This document shows positions 1 to 11,100 of a stretch of DNA of 64,000 bases, piece by piece. The translations under genes and the position numbers were made by a program. The DNA lies in assembly GCA_034440635.1 (NCBI GenBank), contig JAOTON010000971.1, forward strand, positions 868,001 through 932,000, written 5' to 3'. The DNA comes from Lepas anatifera. Its lineage: Eukaryota; Arthropoda; Thecostraca; Lepadidae. The notes under the pieces were generated by a model. The model saw only the letters and a list, made by a program, of their open reading frames with translations. It was not told where the DNA came from and made no database searches. How positions within the stretch are numbered: position 1 is the first letter of the stretch; each line of letters opens with the position of its first letter.

Positions 1-38
1 AATGTATTCAAGTACCGGACACTTTCAGTTCAACTTAA

Positions 39-825
39 AGGGAGATACGCGAAAAATTATTATTGTGGTTTCCTGCTATTTGAAAAATCCTGATAACGAA
101 ACTATCAATTATTTTTGTATCTTCGGCAAAATTTTGGGAGGCCACTCACTTATTATCGAAATAGGTTAACAGTTTCAATAAAATGCCCATCACTTACCCA
201 TGCCCATACCCATCACTTACTTTTCGAAAACTATTTAAAGTTGAAAAGTAATTTTCTTATAATACAAATGTCTGTTCTCCTGTAATTGTATTTGAATTAA
301 TTTTAAAAAGCTTTTAAAAATTACAAAATGAATTAGTTTGCCCTAGAAACGGAAAAAACATAATTACTCAAGTCTTAAGCGGTTTCGTACCGCGGGTCTT
401 GAGTCATTTTCTGTTTCAGCCCCAGGATGACAAAACTTTTGCGTCAGATAGGTCATGTGACCCCGGTTTGAGAATTCCTAGGTTTCTGATTGGTTAATTG
501 TGATTTCTTTTAAGCCCTATATTTCTGTTTCAAAAGAGTTTTGGAATGTTGTTTTTCTAAAGTAATTTTTTCTGTAGAAGTCCAAAGTTCTACATCACTA
601 TTTAGGATAGATATGACCTAATTCTTAGAGAAATTGATAGCCTTAGCCGTGTGTACGTCATATACATCGATATGAGGTGTACCGGTAAAGTCGTCTAGAA
701 ATGTTGACTTTGAGAGCGATTTTGAGGCATTTGCAGGCCGAATTCGCAAAAATGACAATGGGACTTCTGAAACAACTTTTTGTAACCTTTTCATATAGCC
801 AATAAATTTTTTCGCGTATCTCCCT
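39..825. mobile_element. TTAA-target MITE with 20-bp class inverted ends
   Basis: The left end AGGGAGATACGCGAAAAA and the right end TTTTTTCGCGTATCTCCCT are inverted repeats. Each is flanked by TTAA (35-38 and 826-829), the target of piggyBac-type transposases. The 787-bp interior is AT-rich with no coding capacity noticed. Confidence 0.85.
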
Positions 826-3287
826 TTAAATATCAGCGTATTTATGCCTAGGGTGTCGTAGGGTGTCGTGAGTGGATTTGGGTGTCACAGGGCGTGGACG
901 CAGCAATGAAGGGCTGATATGGATAAAAATTATTTTCTTCGCAATAAATGGTCAATTTTCTACCATACAATGTCAAAAAAATATGCTGCTTAGCAGACAA
1001 ATTTCAAGATAATTACTTTTAACAACAAGATGACCAAAAATGTTTTTTTTCACTATTCTCGGTACCAGAAATACAAAACAGCTTTTCAAGGCCGTAAGCC
1101 TAGAAATCATGTGCAGAGATAAACTGTTTTCCAGAAAGGTATCTTTCAAAGCTGTCAGCTAATTTTTTTGGCAACACAAGGCTAGGGTGTCTAATTTTCC
1201 ACTCACCAATTTTGTGAGTGGTGGAATTTAGTGGCGGTGTTCACCCATTGGAACTTTCTCCGGTGGGGCAGGGGGCACTGAGCGTATTGCCCGCGCCAGA
1301 ATTTCGATTCAGTTGTTCCACTGAAATCGGTGGAGATAAGGATGCCAGGTATAATTGGCCAGAAAAATAGAAATCGCCAGATTTTCTTTCAGAAAAGCGA
1401 AAGAAGCCCATAAGAGCCGAGTTAATTTGGCGATCTTCTAGTCGATTCTGCTACTCTCTTTTTCCAGTGGACGTTGGTAGAGGAGGCAATGGAACTGGCC
1501 TTTGTGGTAAGCATTGTTGAGTAAAATTCAATAGTAATAAGTATTGTTGGAAGTGAGTGGGAAATTCAGCAAAAAAAAAATACAAAAGTGAGTGGAAAAT
1601 TCTGCTTGACTGGGTGTCGTTCTGCACCCAGCACCTCAGGTTTTGGCACACTGTGCCAATAGTGGTTCCTCGACAGGCTGTACAAAATTGCTATCTCAGT
1701 TCAAAACCCATTATAGAATTGGGACACTGCCTTCAAGCCACCCTGTTTGGTTATAGGCTATCGTACGTTACCATAGGTGCAGCCATTTTATGTAGTAAGA
1801 TGCGTCTCGCTGCTTTGTGTTTTTGTGGTCAGAGAAGTGACCGTCTGTGTGTCATATATTATCAAGTTGTAATCCAACCTCGAATTTAAGATTGCATTGC
1901 TGTGTCATCAGTCCCTGGCTTGAGAAAGTGTGTTTGCGTGACCAGCTCACAGGATTATAGGTAGTGTTCCTGGGGTCCGTTTTTTGCACAATATGCCAGA
2001 CGCGTTTGCTCATTGCTTATTTTCTCGTGAAATGCCTCATACGGCGCTGAGCTGTCTTTTATGTGCGTGACGGCCTCCCATTCCTCCGGTTAGCAGTAAG
2101 TGGCCGCGCTGGTGTTGGGATCCTGCGTTGTGCGTGTTTCCATTTCATCCATTCCCAGTCTCACTGGCACCCGCTTACGTTCTTTGATCATCCTGCTGAA
2201 TGCTGACACAGAAATGAGAGCCAGATAAGCATACGAATTATAATGGACAGGTTGATGGTCACAGGGCCGTAGTAAAACTTGAACCAGGTTGTGTTAACCT
2301 ATTGGTAAAACTAGTTTGACGCTGCAGCTTTGTTGTCACGTGATTTCATTATTTTGTCAAATAATATTTTCGCTAATTTTCTTAAGAATCCGGAGCCTTC
2401 TGCCCTTCCGTGGCCAAAATAAATCCTTGGTTTGAGATCTCTGTATTAAAATTTGTCAAAATTGAAATTAAAACTGGTATGTTTCTTGACCAGCAACTGT
2501 TGCGTTCAGGATTGCCTTCTGAAGCTCTGAAAGCTTCGGCCTGCAGTAAACCGATATTGAGTCCATTTTTTGCGTTCTTTGAAGAGCGAAGCCTCTCATA
2601 AATGCCGCGTATCATGGGAACATACAGCAAAGACGCAGGTTTAAACTAAGCTGGATTGTTTCTGTGATAACCCTTCGGATCCGGGGCGGTAATTCAGCGG
2701 GCTACAAACAAAATCTAAACACAACCCAGTTTAAACCACTGCTGTTTACTTTACCGTTAACTTCGCGGCGGTAAGGTCAGTATCCATGCCGCTCTTGGCC
2801 GCCGTCGTTCCCAGCGCATTGCGATCTGTTGCGGCACAACTCTTGGTAAGGAGGAATGAAACCTGGGCAAAGGGGCATTTATATCGGTGTGAGTTAATTG
2901 CAGAAGATTTCAGGTGTGAGACCAACAGAGAACCACGCTTTAAGTAATCACGAGTCCTGAACGCTGTGTAGATGTTACTCAGACAGTATTTGCGGTAGGC
3001 GTTATTTATGCTATCGTCACTCGTGTGAAGAACCGGTTCGTGCCAGCTGTATTTGTATTGCTGATTAACTATTTGTCCGGATTTTTATATGGGTCGGTCG
3101 GCAGCGGAGTTTCTGAATATAATGCTTTGTCTCAAACCACAGCAACAGCGGCTCGAAAACTAACCTCGCTCGCAGCGTCGGCCTTCAAAAACACTGCCAG
3201 TGTGCGCTGGTATATGAACCTTGGTGTTGAGATGTTAGCGATCGCTTGCTGTTTGATGTATGTTCACCTTTGTTCTTGTTTTCGCAG
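826..3287. other. no gene recognised; upstream flank or intron of X11
   Basis: Short open frames only, none resembling a known family. It may be intron sequence of X11 if N-terminal exons lie before the window. A GC-richer patch at about 2750-2880 was inspected and gave nothing recognisable. Confidence 0.5.
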
Positions 3288-3327
3288 GAACGAGATGCGA
3301 TTAAGAAGAAAGGCAGATCAAAAGAGG
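3288..3327 (+). CDS. candidate 40-bp X11 micro-exon
   Basis: A pyrimidine-rich tract ending in TTTTCGCAG is followed by 40 bp and a perfect donor GTAAGT. In frame 0 it encodes a basic peptide, ERDAIKKKGRSKE, and leaves one G. That G joins exactly to the TG at 4964, giving valine and an open frame into the first PTB exon. The phase agreement is the main support. The peptide itself is not recognised, so a chance pair of splice sites is possible. Confidence 0.35.
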
Positions 3328-4963
3328 GTAAGTACGTACCTCCCTAAAGGATACTGGGTTCTTACGCTTAACCTTTGGTTTTGGTGGTTGGTACAGCAGA
3401 CCTACACTCTGCTGAAAAATACCTCGCTACATGATGGTTGGCGGAGGTGTTTGAAAATCCCGACTTCACCACACCCAACGCTAAGTCATACAACCAGCCG
3501 ATTTTTTGAGTTTGGGGTATCGAACAAGATAAAACTGGTTGAAAGCTTCTCTATACTGCCTGGTCTGAATTTCTTAAGAAACGCGTTTTTGTCAAGCTCT
3601 TATTCTCCTCAATATAAAGGCTTTATTAAGCTTTGGATGGCCGTATTTTTACTGCCCTCGCCAGCAGAGTTAAATTCCATTGAATCGGCCTCCCTTTACA
3701 CCCGAATGACCCGAATGGCAGGGAAACAGAACCTGCAGGGATTAACCTGAATGTCACGTACTCTATCGTGTCCTTCCTCTGTCGAAACTGTGCAGTCGGT
3801 GTCTAAATGGGTTGGTATGTTCACACTGTGATGTGGGTGCATGAAACCACGCGAGAGACGGTGGCATTGTGGTGAGGAGGAAGGCGATCTTTTGCTTTTC
3901 TGTATCATGTAATCTCACGGAAGGGTTTTCTGTTTTGAGAGATACATACCTTACAATTCCAAATCTGTTTTCCTGGGCTGGTTTTTACAAGTATGCCTGC
4001 CATGAGAGCACTACGACACCGCGGGTCTATTTAAATTTGCACTTACCTGTGCAAGCGGGGATGCTTGTTCTCACGTGCTCGGCTTTGTTGACGCTGCGGT
4101 GTAAGCTTGTGTGCTTCTGCGTGCTGTTGTGACCTCTCGGTCTATCCCTCCCGCCGCTGATGTCTTCGTCTCACACCGCACTTATTCATTGGTGAGTGTT
4201 GAGCTGCTCTGATTCAAGGAGTGCTGGTAGAAACGATGCGATATTGAGCGGTGTTGGGTGTTGCTTTTTGTGTTTGATCAGCACAATCTTGTAGAATCGA
4301 ACCTGCGCTCTTAAGCCTGACAAGATGAACTCTAACGTCAATTTTCCGAATTTTTTCATGCACTACACAGCTCATTTTTAAAGTTTCAAATTTTAGTATT
4401 TGGTACGTGCACAAGGATCCGGGCTCTCAGAAGGGAAATGGAAAATCTGTCATTCTGTCAAGCACGGACGAGTTATCTGCCCCGTCCAACTGTTTATTGC
4501 TTGAGTGGCAGCCAAGATATCCGGCTGTTACGAATAACTCAATAACTGCGACGTCTTTGAGGAAGCATTGGTGCAGAAGAGCCAATCGGCCCGAGGTGCT
4601 CCAGTCTAGCTCCCGCTCAACTTTACGACCGGCCGGTTTCCTGGAGACCGTGCGACATCAAGTATCTCTAACTTGGAAGTGCTGCCCGGGCCTGACAGCC
4701 CCGCTGACAAACTGTGTCACTTTGGACGCTCCAGACAGCCGGACGGCATGCAGAAATGCTGTCTTCAGAGTCCTTATCTCTGGCAAGCTCTGCGTCCTGG
4801 AAAAGGCTCTCATTAGCGACAGCTATTGTTGTACAGTAGAGTCGCATCACTTATCTGTTGCATTTATGAGTTGTGTTGCTTTATGTATATCCGTTTAACC
4901 CCAAGACGATATTGTTGAGCTGTGGCTCGGACTGGTCTGACGGTGGGCCGTTTTGCGCGGCAG

Positions 4964-5106
4964 TGATGGTGCACGAACCTGCAGTGCTGATTGAGGGTGT
5001 GCTGTTCCGGGCGCGCTACCTCGGCTCTACCCAGCTGGTGTGCGAGGGACAGCCCACCAAGGCCACTCGCATGATGCAGGCCGAGGAGGCAGTCTCCCGC
5101 ATCAAG
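4964..5106 (+). CDS. APBA1: X11 exon: start of PTB domain (canonical copy)
   Basis: The exon follows GCGCGGCAG and ends at GTGAGA (phase 0 at the 3' end). It encodes HEPAVLIEG followed by the PTB strand [13 protein letters not shown] and helix [13 protein letters not shown], matching the start of X11 PTB domains. The 5' edge could instead be the AG at 4983-4984. The next canonical exon is at 11050, in phase. Confidence 0.9.
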
Positions 5107-8100
5107 GTGAGAGTGGTGCCGTCATCTGGAGCAGTGTGCGGGATAAGGTGACGGGCGGGAGCTGCGCGACTGCCGCGGTCGCACGGCGGCGCCCGCTGCC
5201 AGGTCCCTGGAGCTGGGACCGGCCTTCTGCCAGCGCTGGCGTTACATTCATCGGGTACTGGTACCAAACCGTCAGTGTGGATGGTGTGGGTAAGACTGAG
5301 GCCATTTTAAACATGAGAGGTCCTGGTTTGGCTGGATGACTTCCTAAAGACAGAGCCAGACAGACGCACGAGAGAGAGAGAGAGAGAGAGAGAGTGAGAG
5401 TGAGAGAGAGAGAGAGGGGATGAAGGTAGAGAGGAGGAGGGACTTGAACTGGAGCGAGGTGTCCCCCGGGCACTTGAACGTATATTTTTATATGACAGCT
5501 TCTTCATTCATCTGAATGAGGAAGCTCCGAAATGTTGACCCCAGAACCTTTTCGCAATGCTTTCAACCTCGACTATACGAGATCTGACCAGTTTGTTCAG
5601 CAAATAATCTCATGGAAGTGGAGTTGTTTATCCTTTGGTCATTTTTTCAACGATGTCTCATATTTTCCCGTGAATTATAAAATAACCAAAGTAGACAGAT
5701 GCCACGGGCTATAAGTGTTTGGGTTTTCTGCAGAAATACACAAACACAATAGTTAACAATGATTTTGCTAACAGTGGTGAAGAATGAATTGGAAACAATA
5801 CAATCCAAAGCTTCATCCATGCCTGAGCTTTCATCGGCCCATTTTTACATTATGTTGACTTTTCACTCTCCATGTCTGGCAACATCCATGTACTTATTTG
5901 CTTGTGCGTGTAAATGAGGCCGCTTGTTTGCGCTTTCAATGGACCAAAGTGGGACCACCATCTCACCGCGTCGCCGTAGTCGATTCCAGACCGCGCCTCG
6001 ACTGGGGCTGCCATCGGCATGAACTGGACTCACGGACTCATGGCATGCCATCGGCAACCGCTGCAGGCCAACCTACCTGTCGCGGGCTCATCATCCAGCT
6101 TCGCTGTGCCATGTGCTGTCGCTCCCGCCCTGCGGAGCACGGCGTGCAGATTAAGGACAGACTCTCAGCCGTGGCGCCGCGCCGGCCGAGCGAATTCGAC
6201 CGAGGCCAAGATCCCCAGTGCCGGTCACAACACCGCCAGCTACTAGCAAGAGCTCGGTGCATGTCGACGTGCTTTCGGTGCCAAATACCACGTTGCCGGA
6301 TAGAAGAAGCTGGGCTATGGATCCGGGTAGAAGCTGTTCTGAAGCATGTTCTGCAGGGGTGAAGCGGTGGCAGCTGGAGGGCGTTCATGCTTCCACTCCC
6401 GACGCTGCTGCTACTTTGCAGAATTTTCCCGATTCTGTTTGCTTCTGATGCCCATTCACGTCACACGCCCAATAGTAATTCCTCGCTTTTCCGTCCTTAA
6501 GTAAGCTTTCGTGCGCACCGTAAAAATAAAGACAATTCCTTTATTTGAGTGAACTCCGATATCTGCTCTGACGGTTTGCCAGAGCAGAGGGTTTCTCCAA
6601 TTTCCTTTCTCCAAATATCCAGCCAGCCAGTCCGTTTCCGACGGCCTCAGAAGGCTGCGTTACCCGACACGGCAGCTGAGCACTTGGTTTGCTTTGGCGT
6701 GAGGGGCAGCTCTGGCGCCGGGTCCGTGGCCGGGCTCTGTCGGCCCGCGGCACGCCATTTTGCAACCGTCTGCATGCTGACCGCTGGTGTGCACTGAATG
6801 CGGCCAAGTTTTATTTTGTCCCGCTTTTATTGCAGCTTTTGGACTTTGTTGCCAGTGCACCCGCTGGCGTGCTCCACAACACTATCTGAAACCATTTGCA
6901 ACAAAAATGATCTGTACCATGACTTGTTTGTATTCTCCCTCTGGGTTTTGACTACTGGCACCTGGATGAAAATCGTTATTGAATTGAACTGCCAATTACA
7001 TCTGTTCTCTAAACACCAGTTCAAGCAGTCAGCTGGCTGGCGCGGTGTGGCGGGTCGGCCCGGGTTAACGTAAGCCGCAGCTCTGCCCCAGTGTGCAGCG
7101 GCAGCCGGTTGCGGTGTGGCGGCGCTGACCCCAGGTCCTGACGCTGTGTGCCCGCAGGCGGCCGACGCTGCCGAGACCCGCTCCCTGCCGGCCTGCTGGT
7201 CGGCCCCGCTGCCGGCGGAGGCCGCCCGGCAGCTGAGTCTGCCGCGGCTTCCAGAGCCAGCCTTCGCCCCGCAGCTGAAGCCCGCTGAACCCTCCCCGGC
7301 CCGGTCTGACCCGTACCCGTCCCAGCAGAGTGGCTCAGTGGGTGGATCGAACACCTCCAGAGTGGGGTCGGTCCCGGGCGGGTTCCCGACCGAAGCCTCC
7401 CGTGCTTGTGTCCAGTCTGAGTATCCCCCGGCTGAGCTTCAAAACTCCGATCCTGCGTTCGGTGGTTTGTATATTTCCGGTTCGCCGCTATACGAGAACC
7501 GGCTGGAAGTGGACGGATCATATACCTCCGGATCCGGAGTGTATCAGAATACTGGAGGGTTTGCGGGAGCAGAGCAGCCCTATCATTGTGAGGGGACAGC
7601 CTACGAGGATGCCTCGTATCATGCTTTATCACAAGAAGAGATGAACTTTTCGCGTAACAGAAGCGGGGCGCCGTCACAAATAGACGAGCTGTTTAACACT
7701 GAACTATCGCGGCAGCTGAGACGCCCGGACGATTTTGAGAAGAGCTGCTATCTTCCAGATGCAGGGGAAAGCTCTCCGAACCGTGACTCCAGTCTTGATG
7801 GCCAAGTACCTGGCGTCAGCTGCCAGGAATCGCCGGAGGAGCAAGTGGACAAAACTGGTCGGAAATCCAAAACATACGAAATAGGAGCTCACTCGTTATA
7901 TCAAAAGGTAGGGTCTCGTGAAAAGTCTGGAGCATTGAACCAGGAGGCAAGAATGCCTGGACAGACCCCAGACCAGCACGGCGACCCTCCTTACGAGGCC
8001 GAGAGCGAGTCTGTGTCTGCACGCGGGGAGCAGCTCGCCGTCAGCCGGGTTGGAGCAGGAAGCGGGCTGTACGTACCAGGGGAGGAGAGTGGCGGCTGGC

Positions 8101-11100
8101 GAGGCGGGCACTGAGCGCCGGGAGCGCGAGGCGCGGTCGGCTCCGGTGGGCTCTGTGTTCCGACTGCGCTACATGGGCGCAGTGGAGGTGGACGCGCGGC
8201 CCGAGAACCGCCGCCGACGGGCCAAACACGATATGGTACTGGAGGCCATCACGCGAATGCGGGTAAGGGTGACGGGCGAAAGTCAGGCCGGCGCCCTCTG
8301 CGCTGCTGCCTTTGTGGGGTGAGCGACTCGGGTGCTTTGCTGTATTGACGGCTGCTCAGCTACCATTGCCGATCCGAATAATCCTCAATTGTATCGTTTT
8401 TATCCACCTGATCCCTTATACAAACTACGCTTGCTATGTCCGAGGAGCGGTCCATGACCTGAACCCGGGACCAAAGAGACCGTAGTTTAAGTAGTTCTAC
8501 CGCTCGGGGAAGTTATGGGGCTTCTAGGGGCTCTTCTCCCAAGTCCTGCTTTGAGTGAGCGATAAGTTGACACTTGCGTTAAAGCGAGTCACTAAAAGCT
8601 GAGATAGGATGATGGGTTCAAATTTGGCTTAGTCAGCATAATTCTAACGGAGTAGTGTACCATTTTGAAAACAAATACAGTGATGTAGCCTTTAGGCCTC
8701 GTTTTATCCGTTCTGTTATTGTAATATTATTTTTTAGTTTGTGTATGTTTTTGTCGTGATGTTATTTTGGTATTATTTATAGTTCTGCAGAGCATGTTCT
8801 TGCAGCTAATTTACTTGTAGTTCCCATGACTAGTATCTCCGCCTGTAATCGTCATTTGGTTATTTCTTTTTAGATCTTGTGAGAGCACTGGGGGGAATCA
8901 GCCGGGGATGGTTTCTTCTCCTGTCTTCAGTCACTATTTATAACTTTGATGTTAACTTGATTTTAGCATGAACTGAAAGCCTATTTTTGGTTGAACTACA
9001 TTGTAAGAGATGTTCACACCTTCCTCCTCGCACATATGTACAATGCAGTGGTGTAGACATTATGTCAAACATGCAGGCATAATGAACCTGCAGTTATTTA
9101 TTGCCATGCTTTGTCCATTCCGGAAACTTCTTCCATTTATTATTTCAGGACGGGCCCCGGCTGAAAGAAAGCTTAAAGCCATACATCGTCAGTTTCAGTG
9201 CCAGTCCCGATCTGGGATTGTTAAGCGGGTCCATTTTTTATTCCTGGGGTTATGAGTCAGTGACGTGACGACATAAGCAGATTCAGGATTATCATTTGGG
9301 GGGGCACCTTCCGGACCAGGGGCGCCGCTTTGAACCGGTAAAACCTATCAGGTGGACACAAAACCCTATCGGTGGGCGCCGATTTTCGCATCCTGGGGGA
9401 GGGGTGGGAAGCGAAATTTCAGGGAGGCGCCATCGACCTTTCAAGGGGCGCAGAGGGTCGATCGAGGAGAGGGCACCTGCGCCCCCCTTTGCGCCCCCTT
9501 TGGCCCCCTTTGGCCCCCTTTGCGCCCCCTTTGCGCCCCCGGGATCTGCGTATGCGTGACGAAGCGTAGACTCTCTGCGCGTGCTAACCTTGAATGCATT
9601 ACGATTTTGAGTCCCGTCAGCTGCCGACGCGAAAACAATATGGTCTTGATTTTACATCCGAGCTTTATAACTTTACCTCTAACTGAAACTTTGTGTTCTG
9701 TGTCTCTTTCGTATGGCGTTGGTAAGACAAGTGCAATTTCCTCACAAATGTATGACTTCCGTTAGAATGATGAGTGAAAAGTACAAACGCCACGACCCCC
9801 CCCCCCCACAACGCTTCCTAATGTGTGCCCTTTAGATGTTGGCTCTTCTTACACGACTAAGCTCGCCGTTGTTTGCCGCCTCCGACTGTTGTGTGGGAAC
9901 CGGGGCAGTACGAGGCCTATACGTGTCCGCCTGTGCGGGCAGTGTGTGGTGTTTGAGTGTTGCCGCCTCGGTCGGTGCCTAATACCGTGCCGTGCCCCGT
10001 GCCTCGCTGACGCCTCAGGCGCTGGTAAGTCACGCGCAGCGCTCCGCTCCGTGTTCCGCCGAAAGCTTGTCACAGCCTGGTGTTTGCATTTGAGGATGAG
10101 CTGTTTAAGTGCTCTGGCATAGGCAGTCGCTGGTGGCACCACGCAACGACGCTGCTGTCCCATGCATGGTTCGGTTTTCAGAAGGGTGCTTTTCCCGAGT
10201 ATTCATCCAATGTCTCACGCGCGTCTTGCAACTGCCTTTGGCTGGCTCTTTAGCGCTGTGTGTTGTGTGGACCCTCCTTTGATAGCTAGCCTTGCCTCGG
10301 TCGTACATTTTATGTTGACAATATTTCTCCTCACCACTGTGGTGTGGTTATCTGGCCTGTAACTCCTCACAGCCCCAAGTCGCACCTCCGAGGAACACCT
10401 GACTAAGAGTGTACTGTAACCTTGTGTACGCAGCCACTTTCAAAATTTCCAACGCCTCTCGACGTTTTCATGTTTCTCAGTGCTGGTCACGGTTGTGCTT
10501 TTGAATGTTTGTATCTGCTCTCCCAGTTTGATTAGCAAAGCTGCCAGAGGTCACCGTCTGCGTTTGCCGGCACCTGTTTTTCTTTGTGCACTACAGAATA
10601 GTGTGCCCGCCTGACCTTGCCCGTGGTGCTGCATTTTGGCCCCGTTTTTGATGAGCACGTTCCTGCCTGTCCCGTCTCAACCACCGATTGCGCGTGCAGC
10701 TTAGCATTTGTCTCGTCCTTGTCGCCCGACTTTGGCTGTGGTGAGCCGGTTCCAGACCAGACGGATTTACTGTTGACGCGATTTCATCGGATTGTGTCCA
10801 ATGGTTCTCATACAGGTCATATGGCTAGTGCTGCTCACAGATCGGCACATGCAAGCTTCCGAGTTGTGACGTCGTTCGTAAAAACCACTTTGATGCCGTT
10901 GAAAAATATCGGGACCCATTTATCTTCAATTGTTAACGCCGTCGTGGAATGGTACGAATATATGTTCAAAGCTTGATGCCGTGCCGTTCCGCGCTGGTGC
11001 CTTCGGCTGCGCCGCCTCGCCCGACTCAGCCGGGCGTCGTTGTCGACAGGTGCCCGACGGTGAGACCCAGCCCAGCACCGACGTCGACCTCTTCATCTCC

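Noticed and set aside
3025..3750. 241-codon open frame with an apparent signal peptide
   Set aside because: It crosses a strong acceptor and donor at 3287 and 3328, shows no family resemblance, and its composition looks non-coding.
4407..4898. 163-codon open frame before the first PTB exon
   Set aside because: No family resemblance, and it is out of frame with the PTB exon.
5898..6448. GC-rich overlapping open frames as a further X11 exon
   Set aside because: Three frames are open in turn, with no motif, no convincing splice pair and no phase support.
7021..7677. 218-codon minus-strand open frame
   Set aside because: It overlaps the plus-strand exon 7158-7907, whose frame joins a PTB-like exon. 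The minus frame is low in recognisable motifs and reflects GC-rich, stop-poor DNA.
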